Shown here one piece after another: positions 16,125 through 24,355 of a stretch of DNA of 64,000 bases. Source of the DNA: Candidatus Poribacteria bacterium (lineage in GTDB: Bacteria > Poribacteria > WGA-4E > WGA-3G); the NCBI GenBank assembly GCA_022828145.1, contig JAJEJA010000015.1, positions 1-64,000 of the forward strand. Direction: 5' to 3'. A model generated the notes under the pieces. That model saw only the letters and a program-made list of their open reading frames with translations. It was not told where the DNA came from and did no database searches. The translations under genes were made by a program, and so were the position numbers. How positions within the stretch are numbered: position 1 is the first letter of the stretch; every line of letters starts with the position of its first letter.

Positions 16125-17417
16125 CTACTGACTTTGAGCATTTGCACTAAGAAAGGCTCTACCTGTTTTATTCTCGGCGCGAAAAACTGCAAGGTTACGT
16201 CCCTTCATATCTTTAACTACCCAGTAATGTCCCACATGAGAGGTTTGACTCATAACATAGTTCGGGGCAATTTGCAAATAAAACTGTTCATTGCCTTGAT
16301 AATCTACCCAATAATATGCTATGTTCTCCTCAGTACTATTCACGAAGATAATTGAAGTTTCAGTGTGATTGGGTCTTGATATTAGATTTTTGATTTGGTT
16401 TGGATCCTGTTTCTTCAAGTTAACCCACTTACCATTACCATCGCTATTCGGGTTTAATAATTGCTTATGAAGATCTGCATAAGTCGGAAAACTTGATTGC
16501 CATTTAAATTTTGGGGACTCTGAGGGATTGAATATCTTCAGGTGTGATAGGTGGGTACGCATTTTTGCTTTTGTGTATCGCCAGTCTGTATCACCATAGA
16601 CCTCGGTTAGCAATACAGCAAGTTCAGGGTCATACTTTTTCAACTGTTCCCGAGTTTTGACATGATTATGTAGACTATCATTTCTCCAATTGGTGTTAAA
16701 CCAGGATTGTGACCCTTCAGCCCAATATTCCTCTCTATTTGTTATAGCATAAGTGCCTTTCCACAATCCCTTTTTTCTTGCAGAATCATAAGCTTTCTTA
16801 AGCCGATCATCAAAACTCTGATCAACAGTGTTCAATCCGACTAAATGGATTGCATGACTAAATTCGTGAATTAGTATGTTTTCTCCCTGATAAGGGTCTC
16901 CTGGATAATTGAGCAGGTTTTCTTCACCACAACTCACGATGGAGTTTGGACGTCTTGCCCCTAAACCGCGTGCCCGTAGATCCCAATAAAAATTAGGACG
17001 TAGGTTTCTATATTCGGGAATTTGTGTTGTCATCTGGTTGTATGCTATGACAACAAAACGCACTTCATTATGAACAAGTGCTTGCAGAATATCCTGACGA
17101 TGTTCAAGCATCTGCCTAATAAGCCAGGCTGCTTCTTTCAAAGCATAAGGACTCACATTTGCTGATGCCAAAACAGGCAATCCTTCTACATCAATCCATT
17201 GCTGATAAAACGGATCCAGATTATACCCCTTACGGACAAAGTCTGGCGGCGGAGATGGTTCAGGAATGTCAAAGTCTCGCTTAGTTTCTGGATTTTGGGT
17301 AGGATACAAGATTGCACAACCTGATAAAAGGATGGCCACCCATAGCATCAGAGGCATCAACACGACATGCCGCAAAACACTGCGGACCTTGTTGTGATTT
17401 ATCCGCGAAGATTTCAT
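16125..17417 (-). CDS. Lipoprotein with zinc-metallopeptidase motif (HEFSH)
   Basis: 430-residue predicted lipoprotein: basic start, hydrophobic stretch (LMPLMLWVAILLSGC), lipobox Leu-Ser-Gly-Cys near 34. The centre has HEFSHAIH near 185 and a downstream Glu in EEYWAEGSQSWFN near 235, the ligand set of a gluzincin-type zinc protease (HExxH ... E), in an arrangement resembling anthrax-lethal-factor-like (ATLF) peptidases. The C-terminal 80 residues look like a beta domain (VNSTEENIAYYWVDYQGNEQ). It would act outside the cytoplasmic membrane. GAGAGG precedes the ATG. It is 24 bp upstream of the ATPase gene on the same strand, with no clear functional link. Confidence 0.75.
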   Translation of the reverse strand: MKSSRINHNKVRSVLRHVVLMPLMLWVAILLSGCAILYPTQNPETKRDFDIPEPSPPPDFVRKGYNLDPFYQQWIDVEGLPVLASANVSPYALKEAAWLIRQMLEHRQDILQALVHNEVRFVVIAYNQMTTQIPEYRNLRPNFYWDLRARGLGARRPNSIVSCGEENLLNYPGDPYQGENILIHEFSHAIHLVGLNTVDQSFDDRLKKAYDSARKKGLWKGTYAITNREEYWAEGSQSWFNTNWRNDSLHNHVKTREQLKKYDPELAVLLTEVYGDTDWRYTKAKMRTHLSHLKIFNPSESPKFKWQSSFPTYADLHKQLLNPNSDGNGKWVNLKKQDPNQIKNLISRPNHTETSIIFVNSTEENIAYYWVDYQGNEQFYLQIAPNYVMSQTSHVGHYWVVKDMKGRNLAVFRAENKTGRAFLSANAQSQ

Positions 17418-17466
17418 AAGGATATTCCTCTCATTGGATCATGTAAAAGGTCTATGCAATTGTAGA

Positions 17467-17632
17467 TGTAGCACATTCTGTTAGATTGTGCCTCTTTGTA
17501 GCACATTCATCCTTGCTTGTACTTCTTTCTACAACCCCATTCATACTACATTGTGCCTCTTTGTAGCACATTCTGTTAGATTGTGCCTCTTTGTAGCACA
17601 TTCATCCTTGATTGTGCTTCTTTCTACAACCC
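17467..17632. repeat. Tandem GTAGCAC...GTGC hairpin repeats
   Basis: Alternating copies of a unit starting GTAGCACATTCTGTTAGATT and ending GTGCCTCTTT, and a variant with CATCCTTG in the middle. Each unit can form a GCACA/TGTGC hairpin. The same repeat occurs at 33066-33217. I see no open reading frame that looks real here. Confidence 0.7.
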
Positions 17633-17657
17633 CTATATGCGTCAATTTAGTGATTTT

Positions 17658-17793
17658 CCCAGGCCGGTAGGTTCGGTTTCCTAACCAATTCAGAATACCA
17701 TACGCGTATTCTGACGGATCCTTCACGAAAACCTTTATGAACGCAATTGATGCAAAACCAGTTCGGTTAGGAAACCGAACCTACCGGCCTGGG
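17658..17793. mobile_element. 136-bp MITE-like element with 29-bp perfect inverted ends
   Basis: Left arm 17658-17686 starts CCCAGGCCGGTAGGTTCGGT; right arm 17765-17793 is its exact reverse complement over 29 bp. The 78-bp middle codes for nothing visible. Left-end relatives occur at 14407 and 32917, and a compact hairpin of the same family at 37752-37787. It lies between the lipoprotein and GH32 genes; the rest of 17418-17879 is repeat-derived or featureless. Confidence 0.65.
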
Positions 17794-17879
17794 GGTATTA
17801 TCACTTTCGTATTTCCTTAAATTGATGCCAATGGGGCGGGCACAGAGACCCACCCTATAGATGATTTATAAGATACGCG

Positions 17880-19436
17880 CTAAGCATAGATATTCTTCAT
17901 TTGCCAAGCATCCAACGAAACAAGTTGACTGTCTTGACCTTGGGAACGCAACGACACACCGACACTATCTGCTCTATCGGGATAAACACGCATCGCAACG
18001 CATTGCAGTCCATTCGCAAAGACCTCAACGACACTCTTGTCTACAAACACACGGAGTTTTAGTGTTTCGTCACCCATAATTGACAATCCACCTGTTTCAG
18101 GGGCACGTGAACGCACATCAGGTGCAACCGACGAATATGAGGAATCTATTGTCAGCATACTCTGACGGACATTCTTCTCTGAATTATGGTTTCGGATACC
18201 GCGTTCTCTGAAAAATGCGATACGGGTGAACTCCTCTTTATTCGGTGAACGAAGCACATTGAGTTCAACCATCGGAGCACCTTTCGTGTCAATCTCTAAT
18301 TCAAGCTCCATAGCATTGCCGTTTATGTTCTCTAACACAATTTCTTGATTTGCGGGTAACGTCGTCGCATTGACATGTTGATGGTCATGCCGCAAAGATT
18401 CAATATCACCAGCAGGTTCAACACCGAGTTCGTCTCTTGAGAGAAGTGTCAGACGACGGGGTAAGGTCATTATCTGATTCCAACCCTTCGTAGGTTTCGC
18501 GGGGTTCATGTTGTAGATTACGATGACACCGCCTTCACCATCAGGTGTTGCGGAAGGTGCATGAACACCGGCAGGGGATGCTGGACCGAAATTGTTCTTC
18601 GCACCACCTGTTACGACGAACTTATCGCGGGCTTTATCATAATCACCAAGTAGATATTGTCCACCGCTCATGTGGCTGAAGAATAGGAGGATATGTTTGT
18701 CGCCGATGTGCCAAAAATAGGGACATGCGCCATCATCACCGACCAAGGTATACTGGTCGTCTTCAACGAATGGATGTAAATAAACCCAGTTCGCCAAGTC
18801 GGCAGAACGGAGCAAGAAATTTGCTCTGACAGGTCTACCCCCTGGTCCGTGAGGCAGTGTTCCGCCAGATAAGGAATAGTACATATCATCCTTTTTCCAG
18901 ATACACGGATCAAAGACACGATAAACAGGAGCTGTACCATCTGCATGCCTGGAAGGGATGACAGCTTTACCTGAGACCTTTTCCCAATTCAGCAGGAGCG
19001 GATCGCTGGACACTGCAACCATGTTACCGACTACCGTACCGTGATACATCGCAATCACACGGTCCTCTTCAACAAGCGTTGAACCGGAGAAGCAGCACCG
19101 TTCGGGATTGGGATAAATGGCATAAGGTAGGTCACGCCAGTGGATGAGGTCATCACTGATTGCGTGTCCCCAGTGTTGTCGTGTATCTTCGGGTGGATAT
19201 GCTTGGTAGAATAGATGCCATCTTCCCTGCCAGAAGCAGAGTCCATTGGGATCGTTTAGCATCGCTTCAGGGTTGATGTAATGATAGATGGGACGGTGTG
19301 GATCCCCTTCGTACGTTTTCCTATAGGCGATCAACCGTTGCATCAACGGATTTGTCTTGAGTTGTTCTTCCTGTTCTTCCAACGTTTCCGCGAAGGTATA
19401 GTGCGGCACTTTGGATGTGAAATCTTCGTTAGCCAT
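17880..19436 (-). CDS. GH32-like glycoside hydrolase (beta-fructosidase family)
   Basis: 518-residue protein with the five-bladed propeller and C-terminal beta sandwich of glycoside hydrolase family 32 (sucrose/fructan hydrolases). The nucleophile motif is intact (LNDPNG, Asp62), followed by WHLFYQAYPP and the FDP of YRVFDPCIW near 155. The place where family members have the acid/base Glu-Cys reads GACPYFW, so that Glu is apparently Ala. The sandwich ends with the usual VFVDKSVVEVFANG. No signal peptide is visible, so it is probably cytoplasmic. GAGGAG 5 nt upstream picks the ATG at 19436. Confidence 0.85.
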   Translation of the reverse strand: MANEDFTSKVPHYTFAETLEEQEEQLKTNPLMQRLIAYRKTYEGDPHRPIYHYINPEAMLNDPNGLCFWQGRWHLFYQAYPPEDTRQHWGHAISDDLIHWRDLPYAIYPNPERCCFSGSTLVEEDRVIAMYHGTVVGNMVAVSSDPLLLNWEKVSGKAVIPSRHADGTAPVYRVFDPCIWKKDDMYYSLSGGTLPHGPGGRPVRANFLLRSADLANWVYLHPFVEDDQYTLVGDDGACPYFWHIGDKHILLFFSHMSGGQYLLGDYDKARDKFVVTGGAKNNFGPASPAGVHAPSATPDGEGGVIVIYNMNPAKPTKGWNQIMTLPRRLTLLSRDELGVEPAGDIESLRHDHQHVNATTLPANQEIVLENINGNAMELELEIDTKGAPMVELNVLRSPNKEEFTRIAFFRERGIRNHNSEKNVRQSMLTIDSSYSSVAPDVRSRAPETGGLSIMGDETLKLRVFVDKSVVEVFANGLQCVAMRVYPDRADSVGVSLRSQGQDSQLVSLDAWQMKNIYA

Positions 19437-19516
19437 AGTTCTCCTCTGCAAAATTTCTATGAGATTTATAGTGCTTAATATAGCAGGTTATGCGTTGCTT
19501 GTCCAGAAAATCTGAA

Positions 19517-19551
19517 TCACGGAAGGGTGGAAGAGTGGAAGGATGGAAGGG
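19517..19551. repeat. G/A-rich GGAAG-type repeat inside a gene end
   Basis: Plus strand GGAAGGGTGGAAGAGTGGAA and on. It encodes the last residues (LPSFHSSTLP) of the methyltransferase, so the original stop codon has apparently been replaced by repeat sequence. Related tracts are at 1862 and 11366. Confidence 0.6.
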
Positions 19552-20377
19552 CGGAATGTAGATATTGTGTTGGCGTAATATTCTCTTTCGCAACCTTGTA
19601 ATACTCAGGCATTATCTCAATACCGACAGAATTCCGTGATAACTTTTGAGCGACCTGACAAGTCGTCCCAGAACCGGCAAATGGGTCAAGCACCCAATCG
19701 TTCTCTTTCGTGAACAACTTAATAAACCACTCAGGCAGCGTCTTTGGAAAAACGGCACTATGATTGCGATTACCCGTTTCTGTTGCTAAATGCAGAACAT
19801 TCGTCGGATACGCCATCTTTCTGTCTAACCAGTTTGAAACATTCTTACCAAAACCGCTCCCGACCTTTGATATATCACGGTTTTTATCAGTTTCACTGAG
19901 GTTCTTTAGTCTCTTCTTTGCCCAATCTCCCATCGGAACCATAACGGACTCTTGATACATATTGAATTTCTTGTCCTTGTTAAATTGCAAACATCTTTCC
20001 CATGCGTCTCTAAATCGGTTTGGCCATTTTCCTGGATAACTGTTTTTCTTGTGCCAGATGAACTCTTCAGTCCACAACCATCCCTGCTTTTTCATCTCAA
20101 GTATCAGCTCAATTACGTATGTATGTCGTTCCCCGTTGACAGCTTTCTCCTTAATGTTCAAAATGAATGTCCCAGACGGTTTCAGTACCCTAAGAAACTG
20201 TTCAGCGCGGGGCATGAACCAATCCACATATTCATTCGGATTTATACCACCGTAAGTCTTGGTTCGACGGTCTGCATAAGGTGGAGATGTTACAATCAGG
20301 TCAAATGAATCTGCGTCACAATCGGAGAGAATCTCTAAACAGTCTCCAAGATAAAGGTTCGTGTCAATTGTTTCCAT
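19517..20377 (-). CDS. Solitary DNA methyltransferase, SPPY type
   Basis: 286-residue S-adenosylmethionine-dependent DNA methyltransferase of the beta arrangement: catalytic motif IV TSPPYADRR near 30 comes first, and the AdoMet-binding motif I DPFAGSGTT near 235 near the end, as in N4-cytosine and some N6-adenine enzymes. SPPY favours N4-cytosine. The variable middle (about 100-200) would recognise DNA. No restriction gene is adjacent, so it may be a solitary or regulatory methylase. The last 10-12 residues derive from a dispersed G/A-rich repeat. Start ATG 20377; a TTG one codon earlier is in frame. Confidence 0.9.
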   Translation of the reverse strand: METIDTNLYLGDCLEILSDCDADSFDLIVTSPPYADRRTKTYGGINPNEYVDWFMPRAEQFLRVLKPSGTFILNIKEKAVNGERHTYVIELILEMKKQGWLWTEEFIWHKKNSYPGKWPNRFRDAWERCLQFNKDKKFNMYQESVMVPMGDWAKKRLKNLSETDKNRDISKVGSGFGKNVSNWLDRKMAYPTNVLHLATETGNRNHSAVFPKTLPEWFIKLFTKENDWVLDPFAGSGTTCQVAQKLSRNSVGIEIMPEYYKVAKENITPTQYLHSALPSFHSSTLP

Positions 20378-20502
20378 CAAACGATTTTACCTTTGTATAT
20401 CTTACTGAAAATGACATAAAAACGTTCACAAAATGTTTTCAGATCATCACTTGTAAGTGATAGAGATATAGTATCATATTTACGCCAAGTATTCAATTCT
20501 AA

Positions 20503-20531
20503 TTGACCTAATATTCAGGATATGATACGAT
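20503..20531 (+). promoter_or_regulatory. Probable promoter for the mannonate-dehydratase-like gene
   Basis: TTGACC, 17 nt, TACGAT, about 50 bp before the GTG start at 20581. Good -35, moderate -10. Confidence 0.4.
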
Positions 20532-20580
20532 TTTGAAAACGAATAAATGAATAGACCCAGTCATCAAAGGAGAACGAACA

Positions 20581-21576
20581 GTGAATACTGCAGGAACAGA
20601 GTCAAACGGAAAGGGAAAAATGCATGTCGGTGTTCAAGGAATTGGAACATCTACGAAAGAGTTGGAATTCCTCGTTAGGCACGGTGTGACGCACATGGAT
20701 GCGTCTGTCAAAAACACCGAACCTGATACTTTGATACAACATAAAAAGGAAGCAGCAGAGGCGGGAGTAAGTCTTGAAATGATCCATATCGGACTTTCCA
20801 GAAACATCACCCTCGCTAATGACCCGCAACGTGACCAGGATATTGACAAGGTGTGCCAAACAATTGAGAATGCTGGAAAGGCGGGGCTGCGAGGATTGAA
20901 CTATAACTTTTGCATCCTTAACCATCAGCGAACCGGCAGAACACCCGGTCGTGGCGGGTCTACTTATAGCAGTTTTGACATCTCCAAATTTGATAACGAA
21001 ACCCTATCAGATGCAGGTGAAGTAAGTCGCGAAGAAGCATTTGACAGGATCGCCTATTTCATTGAACGTGTTATACCTGTTGCAGAAGAGAGTAAGGTAC
21101 AGTTAGCGTGTCACCTTAATGACCCGCCAGCCCCCATCTTGAAAGGTGTTGAACGGTGGAATTATCCCGTTTTTGAAGGATTGAAACGCTTTATAGAAAT
21201 ATCAGATAGTCCATATCACGGCTTTAATTTCTGCTGTGGAACAGCCTCTGAAGGTTTAGAGGATCCGGGAACAGAGCTCTACGAGATAATTCACTACTTC
21301 GGTCAGAAAAAGAGGATATTCAACGTTCATTTTCGGAACATTCGAGGTGGATTGCACAATTTTCAAGAAGTTTGGCCCGATGAAGGCGATGTGGATATGC
21401 ACAAGGTCATGCAAACACTGCATGATGTGGAATACCCCTATATGGTCATGCCGGACCACGCACCTTCACACCCAGACGACACATCGCCACCCGGTGTTGC
21501 CGGACGTGTGCGACAAGCATGGGCATTTCAATTCGGATATATCATTGCGCTAATTCAGGCCGTGAAATCGGAATAG
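20581..21576 (+). CDS. Mannonate dehydratase-like (UxuA-related) TIM-barrel protein
   Basis: 331-residue xylose-isomerase-like TIM barrel. Signature pieces of the UxuA family are in order: NYNFCILNHQRTGR, VQLACHLNDPPAP near 187, GFNFCCGTASEG near 225, FNVHFRNIRGG near 255 (metal-ligand His and Arg), DEGDVDMHKVMQ near 285 and VMPDHAPSHP near 300. UxuA removes water from D-mannonate in hexuronate breakdown, using a divalent metal. The protein is somewhat shorter than E. coli UxuA (394), so the substrate could be another sugar acid. GTG start with AAGGAG 8 nt upstream. It is a single-gene unit with its own probable promoter. Confidence 0.82.
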   Translation: MNTAGTESNGKGKMHVGVQGIGTSTKELEFLVRHGVTHMDASVKNTEPDTLIQHKKEAAEAGVSLEMIHIGLSRNITLANDPQRDQDIDKVCQTIENAGKAGLRGLNYNFCILNHQRTGRTPGRGGSTYSSFDISKFDNETLSDAGEVSREEAFDRIAYFIERVIPVAEESKVQLACHLNDPPAPILKGVERWNYPVFEGLKRFIEISDSPYHGFNFCCGTASEGLEDPGTELYEIIHYFGQKKRIFNVHFRNIRGGLHNFQEVWPDEGDVDMHKVMQTLHDVEYPYMVMPDHAPSHPDDTSPPGVAGRVRQAWAFQFGYIIALIQAVKSE

Positions 21577-21680
21577 TCCATAGTTCAATCAACTTGAATT
21601 TCCTAATATGTATCAACGCGATCACCGCTGCAGACTGCACAAGAAATTCGCTGTCAAATGCTTCGCTGAATGAAACGGAA

Positions 21681-21778
21681 AATAGCACAATCTGGAAGAA
21701 TGTGCTACAATAAAGAAAAAATGAAAGAGAATGGCAAAATCTGGAAAAATGTGCTACAATAAAGAAAAAATGAAAGAG
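21681..21778. repeat. Two 49-bp direct repeats
   Basis: Copy 1 21681-21729 and copy 2 21730-21778 differ at only a few bases; both contain CTGGAAGAATGTGCTACAAT-like sequence and the run AATAAAGAAAAAATGAAAGAG. The TGTGCTAC part links them to the GTAGCAC hairpin family. They sit 70 bp upstream of the Rpn gene. Confidence 0.7.
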
Positions 21779-21846
21779 GCAGAAAATCCTGAAACTTTTG
21801 TCCCTACGAGTGATTGATAATAGGTGATTTCCAGTTTAGGAGCTAA

Positions 21847-22869
21847 ATGTCAAAAGATTCAAGTACTCAAGAACCGGAAAAACTTAGTTTTTCCGATATC
21901 CCGATTAAACATTTTCCTGACCGAAGCACGCGCTGGTTGTTCGAAGACAAAGAGTACGTCCGGGACTTGGTAGAAATCGTTGCGAGTGAACTAGCGGTGC
22001 GTATTGATTTTAGACGTCTTTCACAGATAGATAGGACTTTTATCCCTGACACTTTACGCGCGCACCAGTCTGATGTAGTGTTTACCGCGCCGTTTCAGAC
22101 TGAATCGGGAACAGATGAACTGCTAATTTATATTCTTATTGAACATCAGTCCACGGTTGACCCGATAATGGGGTTCCGGGTCCTGTTTTACATGATGCAG
22201 ATTTGGGATACCCAACGTAGAGAATGGGAGGCAAATAAAGTTCCCAAAAGTCAGTGGCGTTTCCGTCCGATCATTCCAATAGTATATTATACGGGCGAAG
22301 ATCGGTGGAGCAACCCACTTACACTTGAGGCAATAATGGATATTCCCGATGTGCTTGCGCGGTTTGTTCCAAAATATGATACGCTGTTTCTCAGTGTGAA
22401 TGAGACGGAGGCAGCAGACCTAAAGGAAACTGACCTTCCATTAGGATGGTTGTTAACAGTTCTTCAACAGAAAAATGCTGATATTGAAACGATAAGCACT
22501 ACTCTGCTTGAGGCGGTGCCGCACGTTAAGCATCTACATAAGGCGATCACCTATTTGGTTCTGTTTATCTTACATCAGCGACCTGCTGCAGAACACAAAG
22601 ACTTGATACGACTTGTTGAACAACAGGCACAAGATATGGAGGTAGAAAACATGGCACAATCAATCATTGAAATTTCCAAAGAGGAAGGTATAGAAGAAGG
22701 CAGAGAAGAAACAAAACGAGAGGTTATTATCAAGCTGCTGGAAATAAAGTTTGATAATGTCCCCGAATCCATTATCAATAAAATTAACGGCATACAGAGT
22801 CTTTCACGTCTTAATTCACTCTTTGAGAAAGCCGCAACCATTGAAACACTTGATGATTTTGAGGCATAA
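21847..22869 (+). CDS. Rpn-family recombination-promoting nuclease / putative transposase
   Basis: 340-residue member of the Rpn (YhgA-like, formerly Transposase_31) family. The PD-(D/E)xK core is visible: Asp in HQSDVVFTAPF near 75 and Glu-x-Gln in LIEHQSTVDP near 98, followed by FRVLFYMMQIWDTQ and FRPIIPIVYYTGEDRW, characteristic of the group. E. coli Rpn proteins are DNA endonucleases that increase RecA-independent recombination; in many bacteria they are numerous and mobile. The C-terminal 90 residues, rich in Glu (EISKEEGIEEGREETKREV), are a typical helical tail. It lies alone between repeats and the sulfatase operon. Confidence 0.9.
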   Translation: MSKDSSTQEPEKLSFSDIPIKHFPDRSTRWLFEDKEYVRDLVEIVASELAVRIDFRRLSQIDRTFIPDTLRAHQSDVVFTAPFQTESGTDELLIYILIEHQSTVDPIMGFRVLFYMMQIWDTQRREWEANKVPKSQWRFRPIIPIVYYTGEDRWSNPLTLEAIMDIPDVLARFVPKYDTLFLSVNETEAADLKETDLPLGWLLTVLQQKNADIETISTTLLEAVPHVKHLHKAITYLVLFILHQRPAAEHKDLIRLVEQQAQDMEVENMAQSIIEISKEEGIEEGREETKREVIIKLLEIKFDNVPESIINKINGIQSLSRLNSLFEKAATIETLDDFEA

Positions 22870-23062
22870 AACTAGCATAGTGAACAACAAGCACACGATA
22901 AGACAACTTTAGCAACATTATACAGATGAGATTTGGCGTGTATGATTGAGGCTTGGGCAAATTTTTATACACCCCAATGTTAATGAGCGTGCCGGTAACA
23001 GGGTGTGAGATAGCGGCTCAACCACACAACCTATAATCAAGAATATAAAAAAGGAGATAACT

Positions 23063-24355
23063 ATGGCACAAACACCGAACATTGTACTTATTCTCGCTGA
23101 CGATCACGGCTATGGCGATATTTCCGCACACAACGGTCCCTCAATACAAACACCAAACATTGATAGAATCGCTTCAGAAGGCACAAGATTTACACAATTC
23201 TACGCCAATTCCTCTGTCTGTTCTCCGAGTCGCGCATCGCTTATGACTGGACGGTACCCCGATAGAGTCGGTGTTCCCGGTGTCATTCGTACCCATGCAC
23301 ACAACAACTGGGGATATTTTCACCAAGACGCGATCACACTACCTTCAATGCTAAAACAGAGAGATTATCGCACATCACTCATCGGTAAATGGCACTTGGG
23401 ACTTGAGGATGAAAACCATCCCTGCAAACGAGGTTTTGACCACTTTCACGGCTTCCTCGGCGATATGATGGATGACTATTACACACATCTGCGACATCAA
23501 AATAACTATATGCGACACGGATTTGATACGATTGATCCAAGAGGACACGCGACCGACCTCTTCACAGATTGGAGCGTGGATTTTATTCGGACGCATGCAC
23601 ACACATCCCATCCTTTCTTTCTCTATCTTGCATATAACGCACCGCATACACCGATTCAACCCCCCGAAGACTGGATTGCACGCGTGATGGAACGGGATCC
23701 GGATATTTCTCCGCAACGCGCAAAATATATCGCACTCGTTGAGCACATGGACCACGGTATAGGACGCGTGCTGGATACACTCAAAGAAACAGACCAACTC
23801 TCTAACACGCTCGTGATTTATACATCTGATAACGGTGGGGCAATGCAAGTCGGCGCACATAACGGTCCACTACGCGGGCAGAAAGGTGAGATGTACGAAG
23901 GGGGCATACGCGTGCCTACTTGTGCTATGTGGGAAGGACACATCCCCCAAGGACATGTTACGGATCAGGTGGCAATGCTGATGGATATTTACCCAACGCT
24001 ATGCGATATTGCTGATATACCCATCAATCACGAAATTGAGGGACACTCAATTTGGAATACGTTACAAGGTGAGAAACAAGACCTTTCTGAACGACTTATT
24101 TACTGGCTACGTAGAGAAGGAGGAAACCAGTGGATCGGAGAATGCCAACACGCTGTCCGTCGCGGCGATATAAAACTATTGCACAATAGACCTTTTCAAC
24201 CCTTGGAACTTTATGATCTTTCCAGCGATTCTTTAGAGGCAACTGATATTTCGCAGACAAACAAGAAAGCCTATACAGAGATGAGCCGTTCATTGCAGGA
24301 AGAGATACAACAGGCGGGTAGTGTGCCGTGGCAAAAAGGAAATACAGATGGGTAA
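23063..24355 (+). CDS. Arylsulfatase-type sulfatase (Cys-type)
   Basis: 430-residue sulfatase of the alkaline-phosphatase superfamily. The N-terminal metal site (LADDHGYGD) and the signature CSPSRASLMTGR, with Cys53 to be oxidised to formylglycine, are intact. GKWHLG near 110, YNAPHTPIQ near 190 and YTSDNGG near 250 complete the active site. No signal peptide is evident. Substrate probably a sulfated sugar. AAGGAG precedes the ATG. The gene overlaps the following Hsp70 gene by 8 bp, so they are probably co-transcribed. The enzyme needs a formylglycine generator; the four FGE-fold proteins downstream appear to lack its catalytic cysteines. Confidence 0.93.
   Translation: MAQTPNIVLILADDHGYGDISAHNGPSIQTPNIDRIASEGTRFTQFYANSSVCSPSRASLMTGRYPDRVGVPGVIRTHAHNNWGYFHQDAITLPSMLKQRDYRTSLIGKWHLGLEDENHPCKRGFDHFHGFLGDMMDDYYTHLRHQNNYMRHGFDTIDPRGHATDLFTDWSVDFIRTHAHTSHPFFLYLAYNAPHTPIQPPEDWIARVMERDPDISPQRAKYIALVEHMDHGIGRVLDTLKETDQLSNTLVIYTSDNGGAMQVGAHNGPLRGQKGEMYEGGIRVPTCAMWEGHIPQGHVTDQVAMLMDIYPTLCDIADIPINHEIEGHSIWNTLQGEKQDLSERLIYWLRREGGNQWIGECQHAVRRGDIKLLHNRPFQPLELYDLSSDSLEATDISQTNKKAYTEMSRSLQEEIQQAGSVPWQKGNTDG

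Noticed and set aside
23375..23860. A 161-codon minus-strand frame inside the sulfatase gene
   Set aside because: Shadow of the sulfatase reading frame; Cys/His-rich composition typical of antisense translation.
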